In this document: positions 26,132 through 34,014 of the stretch, one piece after another
How the letters are laid out: each line of letters opens with the position of its first letter
How positions within the stretch are numbered: position 1 is the first letter of the stretch
From: Candidatus Altimarinota bacterium
Lineage (GTDB): Bacteria; Patescibacteriota; JACMRA01
Assembly (NCBI GenBank): GCA_012031925.1
Contig: JAAUSE010000006.1
Span: forward strand, 1 to 35,206
Direction of reading: 5' to 3'
Length of the DNA: 35,206 bases
Notes under the pieces: generated by a model
Database searches by the model: none
The model's input: the letters and a program-made list of their open reading frames with translations, nothing else
Told to the model about the DNA's origin: nothing
Translations under genes and position numbers: made by a program

Positions 26132-27474
26132 TTAACTTTCGGTTTTTAAATGACGGCTTATATTTATTTTGTAAAACTTAGTTAGGTTTTTATATGGTTT
26201 TGATGTCCATGCAAAAACTGTAACAATTACCCCAACAAAACCAGCTGTGATAAATACGAGTGCTATTCCACGACTCTCTCCAGAACCAAACCAACTCCCA
26301 ATATACTCTACACCTTTACCTGTTGTCATAAAAGGTATAAATATAGATGAGGCAAGTGGACCAACTAAAAAAGCTGTAACTGGCATAGCTGAAGATTCAA
26401 TACTTTGTGCAAACCCAAAAACTCGCCCTTGTCTTTCTTGTGGAACAATATTTTGAATCACTGTTTGTTCTGCCGATTCTGCAATTGGCATTAAAAACAT
26501 CCAAACAACCATCCCGATTATTAATAAAATAATTGAAGCTTGAATAGGGAAAATAATACATGAAATCCACGACACAACATTTACAATCATAATAGATTTT
26601 AATGGGTTTTTACCAACTCCATATTTTGCAACAAACATCCCACCAGCTATCATAGCAAAGCTTACTCCACCCCACAAAAATCCCCATGTTTCTACATTCA
26701 CCAGCGACAAACCATATATATCCATTAGAGCCATAAATACTCCCCCTAAAAAATTATTGATAGACTGAAAAAATATCAAAGCTAGTAGCCCAGGTATAGA
26801 ACTAACAATTGCAATTGTTCCTATAATATCTAGTTTTTTTTGATTTTCGTTGTTTTCTATAGTTAGTTTTTCTGGAAAAGCCAAAAAAGCAATATGTAAA
26901 AGTGGGATTAAAGTAAAAAATATAGCTATCAATAGTGCATAGTTCATACCAAAAAACTTATAACAATTCCACTAAAAATAGAAGTAAGCGAAAATGAAAT
27001 ACCTTGCACAGTACCAACAAGCCCGTTGGCTTTATCGCGTTCATGTTCATTATAAAGAAGGCTAACAGATGTAGAAAGTGCTATCAAACGCATATTTCCA
27101 GCAACTGTGCCAATCATTAAGATAGCTACAAATAACCATAACATTGGAGAAGTCACCAACACTTTTGTGTTAAATATAGAAACAAAATATATTACCGATC
27201 CAAAGCTAAAAGCAAACAGCGAAATAATACTTGATACTACCATTGCAGTTTTTTTTCGGTGATTATCAACATATCCACCAATTATTACTGCTCCAATCAT
27301 ATTAGACACCGCAAAAATTCCAGCTATCACAGAAGCTACAATCACTGATCTTGTCTCTAATATTGCCCAGAATGTTAGGGCAAACCAAACAAAGTTATTA
27401 GTAAAGCTTGCAATCAAATTATTTATAAGTAAATTGTAAAAAAGATATTTTTTTGGTTTTTTTAAATTTGACAT
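26132..27474 (-). CDS. MFS transporter (one frameshift)
   Basis: Two adjacent frames (N part from ATG 27474, C part after 26950) join into one 447-residue transporter when one base is added in the A run 26951-26956: SGIVISF continues FGMNYALLIAIFFTLI. About twelve hydrophobic helices fit the major facilitator fold. GGYVDNHRKK after helix 2 is the motif A loop. The pattern resembles EntS-type drug or siderophore exporters of the MFS_3 group, with PQERQGRVFG as the matching loop of the second half. Substrate unknown. A strong promoter lies 80-odd bases upstream. Confidence 0.85.
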
Positions 27475-27561
27475 TGAGTAAATTCATTAATGTGTTTTTT
27501 GCTAATTTGAGACTTATTTTTGAATATAATTTAACAAAATTTCGATCTCTCGAGTATAAAA

Positions 27562-27590
27562 TATATAGCTTATTTTAGGGTTTATGTCAA
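27562..27590 (-). promoter_or_regulatory. MFS gene promoter with long leader
   Basis: TTGACA (27585-27590), a 17-base spacer and TATATA (27562-27567) on the minus strand. The predicted start near 27555 leaves about 80 bases of leader before ATG 27474, unlike the leaderless pattern elsewhere. I see no obvious hairpin or riboswitch in it. Confidence 0.6.
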
Positions 27591-27658
27591 ATTAATTTGT
27601 TTAATGTGAGTGTTTTTTTACAAAATTAAGTATAATATATATTAACCATTTTTGTTTT

Positions 27659-27901
27659 TCATTTTTTTATTGTTATTTTGTATATTTTGCCCTTATCATC
27701 ATACGTTATCCACTCTCCAGTAGGTTCTCCATCCACAAAATTCCCCGACCTTTTGATAATCCCATCTTTCCTAAACCATTCCCAATACCCTTCTGGTTTT
27801 CCATTAACCAATCTCCCTTTGGACCAAATTGTTTTGCCGCTTGCATGATATTTTATTATCACCCCATCAATTATCTCTGATTTTTTTGGTTTTTCGTTCA
27901 T
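27659..27901 (-). CDS. MORN-repeat protein (YwqK-like)
   Basis: From ATG 27901 the 80-residue protein consists of about three MORN_2-type repeats (IIKYHASGKTIWSKGRLVNG, KPEGYWEWFRKDGIIKRSG, EPTGEWITYDDKGKIYKIT). Such beta-hairpin repeats occur in YwqK-family antitoxin-like proteins and in surface proteins. No signal peptide and no toxin-like neighbour, so the role is open. It lies 32 bases downstream of the SRPBCC gene. Confidence 0.7.
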   Translation of the reverse strand: MNEKPKKSEIIDGVIIKYHASGKTIWSKGRLVNGKPEGYWEWFRKDGIIKRSGNFVDGEPTGEWITYDDKGKIYKITIKK

Positions 27902-27933
27902 AGAAATAATTTCCAAAGTTTATATCTGCTTTG

Positions 27934-28404
27934 TTAGCTTTCACAAATTTCTTTTAGTTTTGTCAGTGCTTTTGGCCATAATTCTTGAAACATTTCTGTA
28001 TATTTTGGGTCAGAATCCATATACACTCTTAATTTGGTCGTGTTTTCATCTAGTTGCTCAAAACTATAGTTTTCGTATGAAGGCATAAGAGCTGTAATTT
28101 CTGGACTTGTCGTATCCTCAACTCCATTTAAAACATACCCAAGATGACGAATAGACACAAATTTATATTGTTTATTTTCCGCAATTTCACTCGTCATACC
28201 GCTTATTCCATTTTTATCTTTTGCTAAAAACTTGATCTTTGAACCTTCCTCCCAGCTACCTTCAACCCAACTTTTCGTGTTGGGACTAAATTCTTTGGCC
28301 CATATCAAATATGTTTCTTCTCCAAGCATAGTATCCCAAACTTTTTCCACGGGTGCATTGATAATAATTTCAAAATTAAGTTTATTTAATGTAATCTTTT
28401 CCAT
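27934..28404 (-). CDS. SRPBCC (START/AHSA1-like) domain protein
   Basis: This 156-residue protein has the START-like fold: FEIIINAPVEKVWDTMLGEE for the first strand and helices, WEEGSKIKFLAKD, an inner strand set (SGMTSEIAENKQYKFVSIRH), YSFEQLDENTTKLRV, and the long C-terminal helix FQELWPKALTKLKEICES. Members bind hydrophobic ligands or act as small enzymes. The ligand is unknown. It has its own near-leaderless promoter. Confidence 0.85.
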   Translation of the reverse strand: MEKITLNKLNFEIIINAPVEKVWDTMLGEETYLIWAKEFSPNTKSWVEGSWEEGSKIKFLAKDKNGISGMTSEIAENKQYKFVSIRHLGYVLNGVEDTTSPEITALMPSYENYSFEQLDENTTKLRVYMDSDPKYTEMFQELWPKALTKLKEICES

Positions 28405-28414
28405 AATATAAACA

Positions 28415-28441
28415 AATATAATTTAACCAAAGTGCTGTCAA
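28415..28441 (-). promoter_or_regulatory. Promoter for the SRPBCC gene
   Basis: TTGACA (28436-28441) and TATATT (28415-28420), 15 bases apart; TATTTG at 17 bases is an alternative. The start site lies about 4 bases before ATG 28404. Confidence 0.45.
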
Positions 28442-28445
28442 TAAT

Positions 28446-28883
28446 TTATTTTATCCTACACGAACACTCATGATGTTCACTAATATACTTAATTGTTTCA
28501 ATGCACAGTAATTTCAAGACTTCGAGGTCTATGTCTGCAAGCTTGTTAACGTACGTGCACGCTTTACTTTGTTTGAATTTTCCAAGTTTTGGTAGTATTG
28601 CTTTGCTTTTTTCTGTGTCAGAGTAAACGTAAAGCGAAAACGCTGCTTTTCTGGGGGAAAATGCTATTACAGGCGAATCACCTTCATGACCGCTCGCGTA
28701 TTTGTAATGATAAGTGCCAAATCCAATAATAGAAGGACCCCACATCTTTGGTTTAGAGTTAGACCACTCTTGCATCAATGAAATTAGTCTATAACTATCA
28801 GCTTTTTTCTGTTGATTTTGTACAAATGATTCTAAAAATTCAGAAACTTCTTGCCCCGTGTAAACTGTCTTGGTCTTCGCCAT
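28446..28883 (-). CDS. DUF1801 protein
   Basis: This 145-residue protein carries the DUF1801 pattern: SLMQEWSNSKPKMWGPSIIG, FGTYHYKYASGHEGD, VIAFSPRKAAFSLYV and a C-terminal helix. The fold is like YdhG/frataxin-type small domains, function unknown. It is the second of three DUF1801-like genes here. It starts 15 bases after the corrected stop of the VOC gene, forming a two-gene operon. Confidence 0.85.
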   Translation of the reverse strand: MAKTKTVYTGQEVSEFLESFVQNQQKKADSYRLISLMQEWSNSKPKMWGPSIIGFGTYHYKYASGHEGDSPVIAFSPRKAAFSLYVYSDTEKSKAILPKLGKFKQSKACTYVNKLADIDLEVLKLLCIETIKYISEHHECSCRIK

Positions 28884-28898
28884 AATACGACTTTATTT

Positions 28899-29278
28899 TT
28901 ATTTTTCTGAAAAAACCCAACTGTATTTCCCTCCGTATCTTGAATCAAACACGAAAAGCCAAACTCACCAGCTTGAGATTTTGTTTGTAGTATTTTACCG
29001 CCTGCTCCCTCAACTCTAGCAAGTTCAATTTCACAATCCTTGGAATCAAAATATACAATTGTTCCACTTGAACTTGGTTGTTGATGAGCCCATTTGACCA
29101 AAGCACCACCAGCACCTTCACCACCCATCACCATAGGAAGCGTATACATTTCCCCGTCAAAATCACCAGCCTCCATTTTTGTTGTTTCTACACCCATTAC
29201 AGTTTCATAAAATTTTCGAGCTCGCTCCATGTCATTCACATAGATTTCAAACCAAGAGGCGGGATTACGTAAAGTCAT
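28899..29278 (-). CDS. VOC (glyoxalase-like) family protein, one frameshift near the end
   Basis: The protein reads NPASWFEIYVNDMERARKFY, ALVKWAHQQPSSSGTIVYFD, FGFSCLIQDTEGNTVGFF: two beta-alpha-beta modules of the vicinal oxygen chelate fold, as in YdcJ/glyoxalase-like proteins. As given, the frame runs on past the domain into the next gene. One added base in the A run 28910-28915 gives the ending VGFFSEK and a stop at 28899, 126 residues, removing the overlap. Metal and substrate unknown. Confidence 0.85.
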
Positions 29279-29459
29279 ATAATTATAAGTTAAATTTACC
29301 CTCTCATAGTTTTGTTATTACAAAAACTTGTCAAGAAAAGTTGTTATAAAAATCACAATGGCAACATATTGGCTAAATAGTGAAAATTCAACCAGAAAAT
29401 AACTTGGGACTCAGCAGATTTCATTAAAATGTACTTTCTGAATGAAAGGAGACACTCTC

Positions 29460-29777
29460 ATGGAAACTAAAAAAACCCAAGCTGAAATTATGTTAGAAGA
29501 GTTTGTACGAAGGCGTGATGCTGGTGAGTTTGACCAGCTTCCAACCGAAAAAGACTTAGAAGGCTTAGACCCTGACTCTATCAAATATCATCTTATCAGA
29601 TGTTCATTTGACAAGGAATATGCCAAAAAGTCTGACAGAGAATGGGTTGAGTCCACCAATAGTGCAAGAGCCTCAGCCTTTCGATTCAGCCATGGAATTG
29701 CCTCCAAACTAAGTGTTACCCATATAACACTGATTCACCCACCTCTATCTAGGTGGGTATTTTTTTGTTTTATGTAA
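29460..29777 (+). CDS. Small protein with strong SD site, unknown
   Basis: ATG 29460 follows AAAGGAGA (29447-29454), the best Shine-Dalgarno in this half of the window. The 105-residue product is charged and helical (METKKTQAEIMLEEFVRRRD, DPDSIKYHLIRCSFDKEYA). I recognise no family. The frame runs through the terminator at 29737-29766, which is unlikely for a real C-terminus; the true stop may lie near 29700 and be hidden by an indel. It stands alone on the plus strand among minus-strand genes. Confidence 0.5.
   Translation: METKKTQAEIMLEEFVRRRDAGEFDQLPTEKDLEGLDPDSIKYHLIRCSFDKEYAKKSDREWVESTNSARASAFRFSHGIASKLSVTHITLIHPPLSRWVFFCFM
29737..29766 (+). terminator. Strong rho-independent terminator
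   Basis: ACCCACCT (29737-29744) and AGGTGGGT (29751-29758) form a perfect 8-bp stem around CTATCT, followed by A and a run of seven T. Confidence 0.88.
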
Positions 29778-29807
29778 TAATTTCAAGTATTTTTTGAGAT
29801 TATTAAT

Positions 29808-30938
29808 TTATCTGACAAGACAAGAGTTGAGCAAAATTTCAATTTGTTTAAAATCTACATTTTTACCAATAAACACTAACTCTTGTCGTCTATCTCCAGT
29901 ATTGCCAAAATACATTGTTTGAATTTTTTGAATTGTTTGTGGATCTTTTGGCCAGTATTCTTTTGGAGCTGACACCCACCACATACCAATTGATTGTCCA
30001 TAATTAAGCGACCTTCCAGCAATTGCGAGTTCAAAAATATAATTCTCATCTTTGTTACTCCAATAAAATCCTTTGGCACGTAGTATTCCGTTTGGAAGTT
30101 TACTGGTTAATGTAGTGATTAATTTTCGTTCATCAAACGGTTTTCTGGCTCTGTAAGTAAAAGTCTTGGTTCCATATTCTTCACTTTCTGGTATGTGTAC
30201 TGAGGCGAGTTCTTGTATCCATGATGCTGACTTTTGCATTTCTTCCATATCAAATTTACCAGTATTTAATATAGTTGCTAAGTCAACTTTACCGTTTTCC
30301 ATTTGCATGATTTCAGCTCGAGGATTGAGAGTGTGCAGAAAATCTTGTATTTCCTCCTTTTCTTTGTCGTTGATTAAGTCGGTTTTACTAATTAGTAATA
30401 CATCTGCCCATTCAATTTGATCAGTAAGCAAATTTGATACACTTCGCTCATCAGATTCATCAAGTTGTTGGTTGACATCTTTTAGATTTTTACCTTCTTC
30501 AAAACTTTCCATGACTGTACTTCCATCAACTACTGTCACCAGGGTATCCAGCCTCGCTATTTCTTGCAGTATTTCACCATTTTCATCTTCAAAAGTAAAC
30601 GTTTGAGCAACAGGTAATGGTTCAGAAATTCCGCTCGATTCAATTACAATATAATCATAATTTTTAGTAGCAACTAGTTTTTTTATTTCAATCAATAAGT
30701 CTTCACGCAGAGTACAACAAATACAACCATTGGACATTTCCACCAATTTCTCCGAGGTTTCCATGTAGTCTCCATTCGATTGTTTTATCAATCTTGCATC
30801 GATATTAACTTCACCTATATCGTTGACAATCACAGCAATTTTAAATCCATGGTTTTCTTTCAAAATATAATTCAATAAGGTAGTTTTCCCACTTCCCAGA
30901 AATCCAGAAAGTACAGTAACAGCTATAGGCGATTGCAT
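29808..30938 (-). CDS. CobW/ZNG-type G3E GTPase metallochaperone
   Basis: This 376-residue protein has Walker A GFLGSGKTT (12-20), the metal-binding CICC (72-75, in NGCICC), SSGISEP, the base-specificity motif SKTD, and a CobW C-terminal domain (about 258-370). G3E GTPases of this clade hand over zinc or related metals, often under zinc shortage, in the cytoplasm. A 13-bp palindrome fills part of its promoter, which suggests regulation, perhaps by a Zur-like repressor. It is not followed by a related gene. Confidence in the family is high, in the metal low. Confidence 0.94.
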   Translation of the reverse strand: MQSPIAVTVLSGFLGSGKTTLLNYILKENHGFKIAVIVNDIGEVNIDARLIKQSNGDYMETSEKLVEMSNGCICCTLREDLLIEIKKLVATKNYDYIVIESSGISEPLPVAQTFTFEDENGEILQEIARLDTLVTVVDGSTVMESFEEGKNLKDVNQQLDESDERSVSNLLTDQIEWADVLLISKTDLINDKEKEEIQDFLHTLNPRAEIMQMENGKVDLATILNTGKFDMEEMQKSASWIQELASVHIPESEEYGTKTFTYRARKPFDERKLITTLTSKLPNGILRAKGFYWSNKDENYIFELAIAGRSLNYGQSIGMWWVSAPKEYWPKDPQTIQKIQTMYFGNTGDRRQELVFIGKNVDFKQIEILLNSCLVR

Positions 30939-30946
30939 ATGAATTC

Positions 30947-30975
30947 ATAATAGCAACTCAGTTGCAAATTGTCAA
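30947..30975 (-). promoter_or_regulatory. cobW-like gene promoter with 13-bp palindrome operator
   Basis: On the minus strand TTGACA (30970-30975), a 17-base spacer and TATTAT (30947-30952). The palindrome GCAACT-G-AGTTGC (30953-30965) touches the -10 box. The start is at about 30940, 2 bases before ATG 30938. Confidence 0.72.
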
Positions 30976-31014
30976 TTAGACTCAAAAAATAATCACTTCC
31001 TCCGAAAAACCACA

Positions 31015-31377
31015 CTATTTTGTCACCTCTTTTTTTCTAAATAATATTAATTTCTTTATAAAGTCCACAGGTAATGGTTTAATATTTGGTAATAATATGG
31101 CTGACTTTGTGACTTTGAACTGGCTTAATTCTTCACTAAATTCTTTCAAAAGCTCTTTACTCCATACATTTGCAAGAGTGATGTGATTAGTGTATGCAGA
31201 ATAATAAATAATTATATCTTTGCCAATACGAAAGGCAGGTATTTGGTAATGAATAATTTCTTCTGTTTCAGGGGCAGCTTTCTTGATTGTCTGTCGAATA
31301 ACCTCCATCCTTTCTTGTTTTTCTTGAGGAAATGTTTTGTGATACTCATCAATTGTTTGGTAGTTTGTTTTAGCCAT
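31015..31377 (-). CDS. DUF1801 (YdhG-like) protein
   Basis: This 120-residue protein has the typical opening YQTIDEYHKTFPQEKQERME, then RQTIKKAAPETEEIIHYQIP, AFRIGKDIIIYYSAYTNHIT and a basic end with KKLILFRKK. This is the YdhG branch of DUF1801, a frataxin-like fold of unknown function. It is the third such domain in 7 kb. It lies 55 bases downstream of the SWIM-like gene, same strand. Confidence 0.88.
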   Translation of the reverse strand: MAKTNYQTIDEYHKTFPQEKQERMEVIRQTIKKAAPETEEIIHYQIPAFRIGKDIIIYYSAYTNHITLANVWSKELLKEFSEELSQFKVTKSAILLPNIKPLPVDFIKKLILFRKKEVTK

Positions 31378-31432
31378 ATAAAATAGAAAAAGTTTAATTA
31401 AATAAAGATGTTTGATATTGAGACTACTAATA

Positions 31433-31750
31433 TTAACAAGAACAATTTGATTGAATTGCCAGAGCTAGAGCCACACAATGTTTGCAAAATATTTGATGGT
31501 TTTTTGGGTTTCCAGTACAAACCCAGTTCAATTCACTTTTTTTTATAGAAAAAATAACACGCCTACGACTACCACCACCTTCTTTCATATTACCTTTCAG
31601 TCCACCTATCCAAGCTTCTACCATATCTTCTTTTTGGTTAATAATTTTTACACTGTCTCGTTCAAAAATTGCCCTTCCATATACAACATTTGAAGGAATA
31701 GTATGCATAGTAATAATTTCTTTTGTGAGCAAGTCTTTGATTGATAGCAT
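31433..31750 (-). CDS. Small SWIM-like zinc-finger protein, altered motif
   Basis: This 105-residue protein ends with a SWIM-type signature: WVCTGNPKNHQIFCKHCVAL. The SWIM pattern is CxC...CxH; here the second half C89-K-H91 is intact but the first CxC reads C78-T-G80. Before it comes a strand-rich part (VYGRAIFERDSVKIINQKED, MVEAWIGG) as in other SWIM proteins. It lies 13 bases after the VOC gene. Zinc binding may be lost or use C92. Confidence 0.6.
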   Translation of the reverse strand: MLSIKDLLTKEIITMHTIPSNVVYGRAIFERDSVKIINQKEDMVEAWIGGLKGNMKEGGGSRRRVIFSIKKSELNWVCTGNPKNHQIFCKHCVALALAIQSNCSC

Positions 31751-31763
31751 AGTGTTTTTAGTT

Positions 31764-32231
31764 TTAAATTAGATTAGCAATATTAATCTTTTTCATGTTC
31801 ATCATGTTCATATACGCTTGAGGGTTTTTGATGAGTTTATCCATGCCTTTTGGACATACTTGCCAGCTTAGTCCATATTTGTCTTTGCACCAGCCACACA
31901 CACTCTCTGTTCCGCCGTTCTTTGTCAGATTTTCCCAATAATAATCAATCTCCTCCTGGTCTTCACACTCGACCAAAAACGACACCGCTTCATTGAAAGT
32001 AAACTCCGGGCCAGCATTGATCGCCACAAACTTTTGTCCAAACAACAAAAACTCAATCGAAAGAGGTTGCCCAGCCAAATCTTTTTGAAAATCTAGAAGC
32101 ATCGATTCATCTGTAGGATAATGAAAAGTATTCAAGATTTTAGCTTCTTTAAAAACCGACACATAAAAATCTACTGCTTCTTGAGCGTTACCATCAAACC
32201 ACAAATTGGGAATAATTTTTTGCATATTCAT
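31764..32231 (-). CDS. PhnB-like VOC family protein
   Basis: This 155-residue protein has the PhnB/3-dmu-9_3-mt pattern: IIPNLWFDGNAQEAVDFYVS, VFKEAKILNTFHYP, LSIEFLLFGQKFVAINAGPE and GWCKDKYGLSWQVCPKGMDK. It has the beta-alpha-beta halves of vicinal oxygen chelate proteins; function unknown. The extra tail beyond residue 135 is rich in N and M. It has a near-leaderless promoter and is the first gene of an apparent operon with the SWIM-like gene. Confidence 0.9.
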   Translation of the reverse strand: MNMQKIIPNLWFDGNAQEAVDFYVSVFKEAKILNTFHYPTDESMLLDFQKDLAGQPLSIEFLLFGQKFVAINAGPEFTFNEAVSFLVECEDQEEIDYYWENLTKNGGTESVCGWCKDKYGLSWQVCPKGMDKLIKNPQAYMNMMNMKKINIANLI

Positions 32232-32241
32232 ACTAATTTAA

Positions 32242-32270
32242 TTACTATTTTTATCAAATATTTTTGTCAA
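32242..32270 (-). promoter_or_regulatory. Promoter for PhnB-like gene
   Basis: TTGACA (32265-32270), a 17-base spacer and TAGTAA (32242-32247) on the minus strand. The start is about 4 bases before ATG 32231. Confidence 0.6.
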
Positions 32271-32289
32271 TAATCAAAGAGTAACACAA

Positions 32290-32826
32290 TCAAACTTTAG
32301 TTTTGTCAGTATTAGGAAAGGTTTGCTTAGGTATGGGCAAACTCAAAAATGGACAAAGTTTTTGCCATCCTTCACCAGAGATAATATCAATTAAAAGAAA
32401 ATTATCAGAGTTCTTGAAGTGTTTTTTAAGATTATTCAAATGCTCATCATAAACCATTGACCATACAGTATCATCAAATAGGTCAGTTCCATAAACTTGA
32501 TTTCGCCAAAATGCTAGTGTAGGTTGTAGTCTACCACCGCCAGCTTTTCGCACAAATTGATCTAACTTTTGCCAACTTTTGAGCCAAGAAGATTTTTCTC
32601 TAATAGTACAAATAAACTTAGCATCAGGGTACATCATATGTAGTTCCATATAAGAAGCAACTACCGGCGTATCAGCCATTACCTGAGCTTGATAACTAGC
32701 CAAAATAGGATCATTAGGGTAGTGTAATATTTTATTATAACCAAGGATACTCAAAGCTGTGCAAAGTGATTGAGTTCCAGTTCTACCAAGCCCCACAATA
32801 AAAATCTTTGCTCTAGTTAATGACAT
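32290..32826 (-). CDS. Sulfotransferase-like P-loop protein
   Basis: From ATG 32826 (MSLTRAKIFIVGLGRTGTQS) the 178-residue protein has a 5'-PSB loop GLGRTGTQS, then LCTALSILGYNKILHYP, FICTIREKSSWLKSW (3'-phosphate site with a conserved R) and DNFLLIDIISGEGWQKLCPF. This is the short Sulfotransfer_4/sulfotransferase-family plan. The acceptor is unknown. Its first 13 codons and promoter lie inside the 105-bp repeat, and a second, truncated start lies at 35038-35106. An earlier start near 32865 is unlikely since it would precede the -10 box. Confidence 0.85.
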   Translation of the reverse strand: MSLTRAKIFIVGLGRTGTQSLCTALSILGYNKILHYPNDPILASYQAQVMADTPVVASYMELHMMYPDAKFICTIREKSSWLKSWQKLDQFVRKAGGGRLQPTLAFWRNQVYGTDLFDDTVWSMVYDEHLNNLKKHFKNSDNFLLIDIISGEGWQKLCPFLSLPIPKQTFPNTDKTKV

Positions 32827-32892
32827 TTCGTTTACAACAATACACTTTCCGTAAAAAACTAGCAACTAATTTTTGATCATTCATCAAAATTT
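32787..32892. repeat. Direct repeat copy 1 (106 bp)
   Basis: It matches 35067-35171 base for base, except for A6 here against A5 there (about 32853-32858). It holds the promoter and first 13 codons of the sulfotransferase-like gene. Confidence 0.95.
32837..32865 (-). promoter_or_regulatory. Promoter for sulfotransferase-like gene
   Basis: TTGCTA (32860-32865), a 17-base spacer and TATTGT (32837-32842). The start is about 4 bases before ATG 32826. In the second copy the spacer is one base shorter. Confidence 0.5.
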
Positions 32893-32993
32893 TTTCAATT
32901 AATCAAAGTCTTATTTCCGTTTCTTTTGACAAATGTCTAAATAGATGGTAATATTAGCCTGTCCATTTAGGTTAATACTTTTGGAATTTACTT

Positions 32994-33965
32994 GTGAATA
33001 AAACAGTGGAGAACCTCCTCTCTTTACTTCAATCTCTTGTCTTTCCCTTCTCGCAGCCATCCGTGTATCGTCTCGATGATTGGCATGAAAGAATAACGTT
33101 AATAACACAGCTCAGTCTTTTACTTCAGGCTAAGGCAAGTGAATTTGCACTTGGTTTTTCCACACCATACAATAGGCACAGTGTCATATCATTGAGTGAT
33201 GTGCATGAAGAAGTTTTGAAGTTTACAGACTTTGAAATTTCATCAGTTCAACGCACCGCAATGCTGGACTATCAACCACTATTGGATTATGTGAAGGTTG
33301 ATAAAACGAACGTTGCAAATGAAGAGGTGGTGAATTTGTTTAGAGGTGTGGTTTCTGTTGAAAAACTTGCCATTTCTACATGTGCGCTTGCTATTATCAA
33401 ATACACATTGCCTATTCCAGTGGTGGTTGAGCTTGCTAACATCATTCGTGATGAGTGTTTACATTTGTTGAGTCTGTCACGTCTTATTGGGATTGATCCT
33501 CTTGAGGGTGGATGGATTACAAGCAAAAGAAACCTCGCCTGGCAACAACTGCTTAAATGTTCTTCTGCTTTAGAGCATGTGATGCTTGAACATTGCCTGT
33601 TTGAAGGCGAAGGATCGTTTTCAGCCAGTTACACAATTTATCTTGCAAACAAGTTGAATTTTCCAAATCCAGCGTTACAGGTAGTGAAGCGTATTGCTGA
33701 TGAAGAAAATCGTCACGCAACCTGTGGGTATTTTATAGCAAATATTCTTGCGACAGGAGATTCATATAGGATGGATTGGGCTCGAAAAGCAATAGTGCTT
33801 CTACGGGAAATTGAACCTTTGGATACTAGTGATGTAGTAAAGTTTCACAAGCAAACCATTGCTGAACGCATGCTCAATGATTTCGCCACAACTGGAGACT
33901 GGGTGAATGCAATTAAGCAAGTAACTTTTTATGCCACTCAAGCAGAACGAGGTATTATTGGCTAA
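32994..33965 (+). CDS. Ferritin-like di-iron protein (DUF455-like)
   Basis: This 323-residue helical protein has the four-helix di-iron ligand set: E123 (VSVEKLAIS), E154-x-x-H157 (RDECLH), E194 or E199 (ALEHVMLEH) and E238-x-x-H241 (ADEENRHATCGYF). Spacing and surrounding residues resemble DUF455 and related ferritin-like oxygen-activating proteins. The substrate is unknown. It starts with GTG at 32994, with only a weak GGA before it; TTGACA at 32926 may be its promoter. A strong terminator follows. Codons are less AT-rich than those of the neighbours. Confidence 0.75.
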   Translation: MNKTVENLLSLLQSLVFPFSQPSVYRLDDWHERITLITQLSLLLQAKASEFALGFSTPYNRHSVISLSDVHEEVLKFTDFEISSVQRTAMLDYQPLLDYVKVDKTNVANEEVVNLFRGVVSVEKLAISTCALAIIKYTLPIPVVVELANIIRDECLHLLSLSRLIGIDPLEGGWITSKRNLAWQQLLKCSSALEHVMLEHCLFEGEGSFSASYTIYLANKLNFPNPALQVVKRIADEENRHATCGYFIANILATGDSYRMDWARKAIVLLREIEPLDTSDVVKFHKQTIAERMLNDFATTGDWVNAIKQVTFYATQAERGIIG

Positions 33966-33971
33966 AATAAG

Positions 33972-34003
33972 CCCTCTTTGAATTTATCAAAGAGGGTGTT
34001 TTT
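33972..34003 (+). terminator. Strong terminator between convergent genes
   Basis: CCCTCTTTGA (33972-33981) pairs perfectly with TCAAAGAGGG (33987-33996), then TGTTTTT. It can serve the ferritin-like gene and, more weakly, the convergent DUF1543 gene. Confidence 0.9.
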
Positions 34004-34014
34004 CTATTGTATCA

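Noticed and set aside
26132-27474. Two half-size MFS proteins acting as a heterodimer
   Set aside because: The halves overlap at a 6-base A run, and one added base gives an uninterrupted 447-residue transporter with the conserved loop order.
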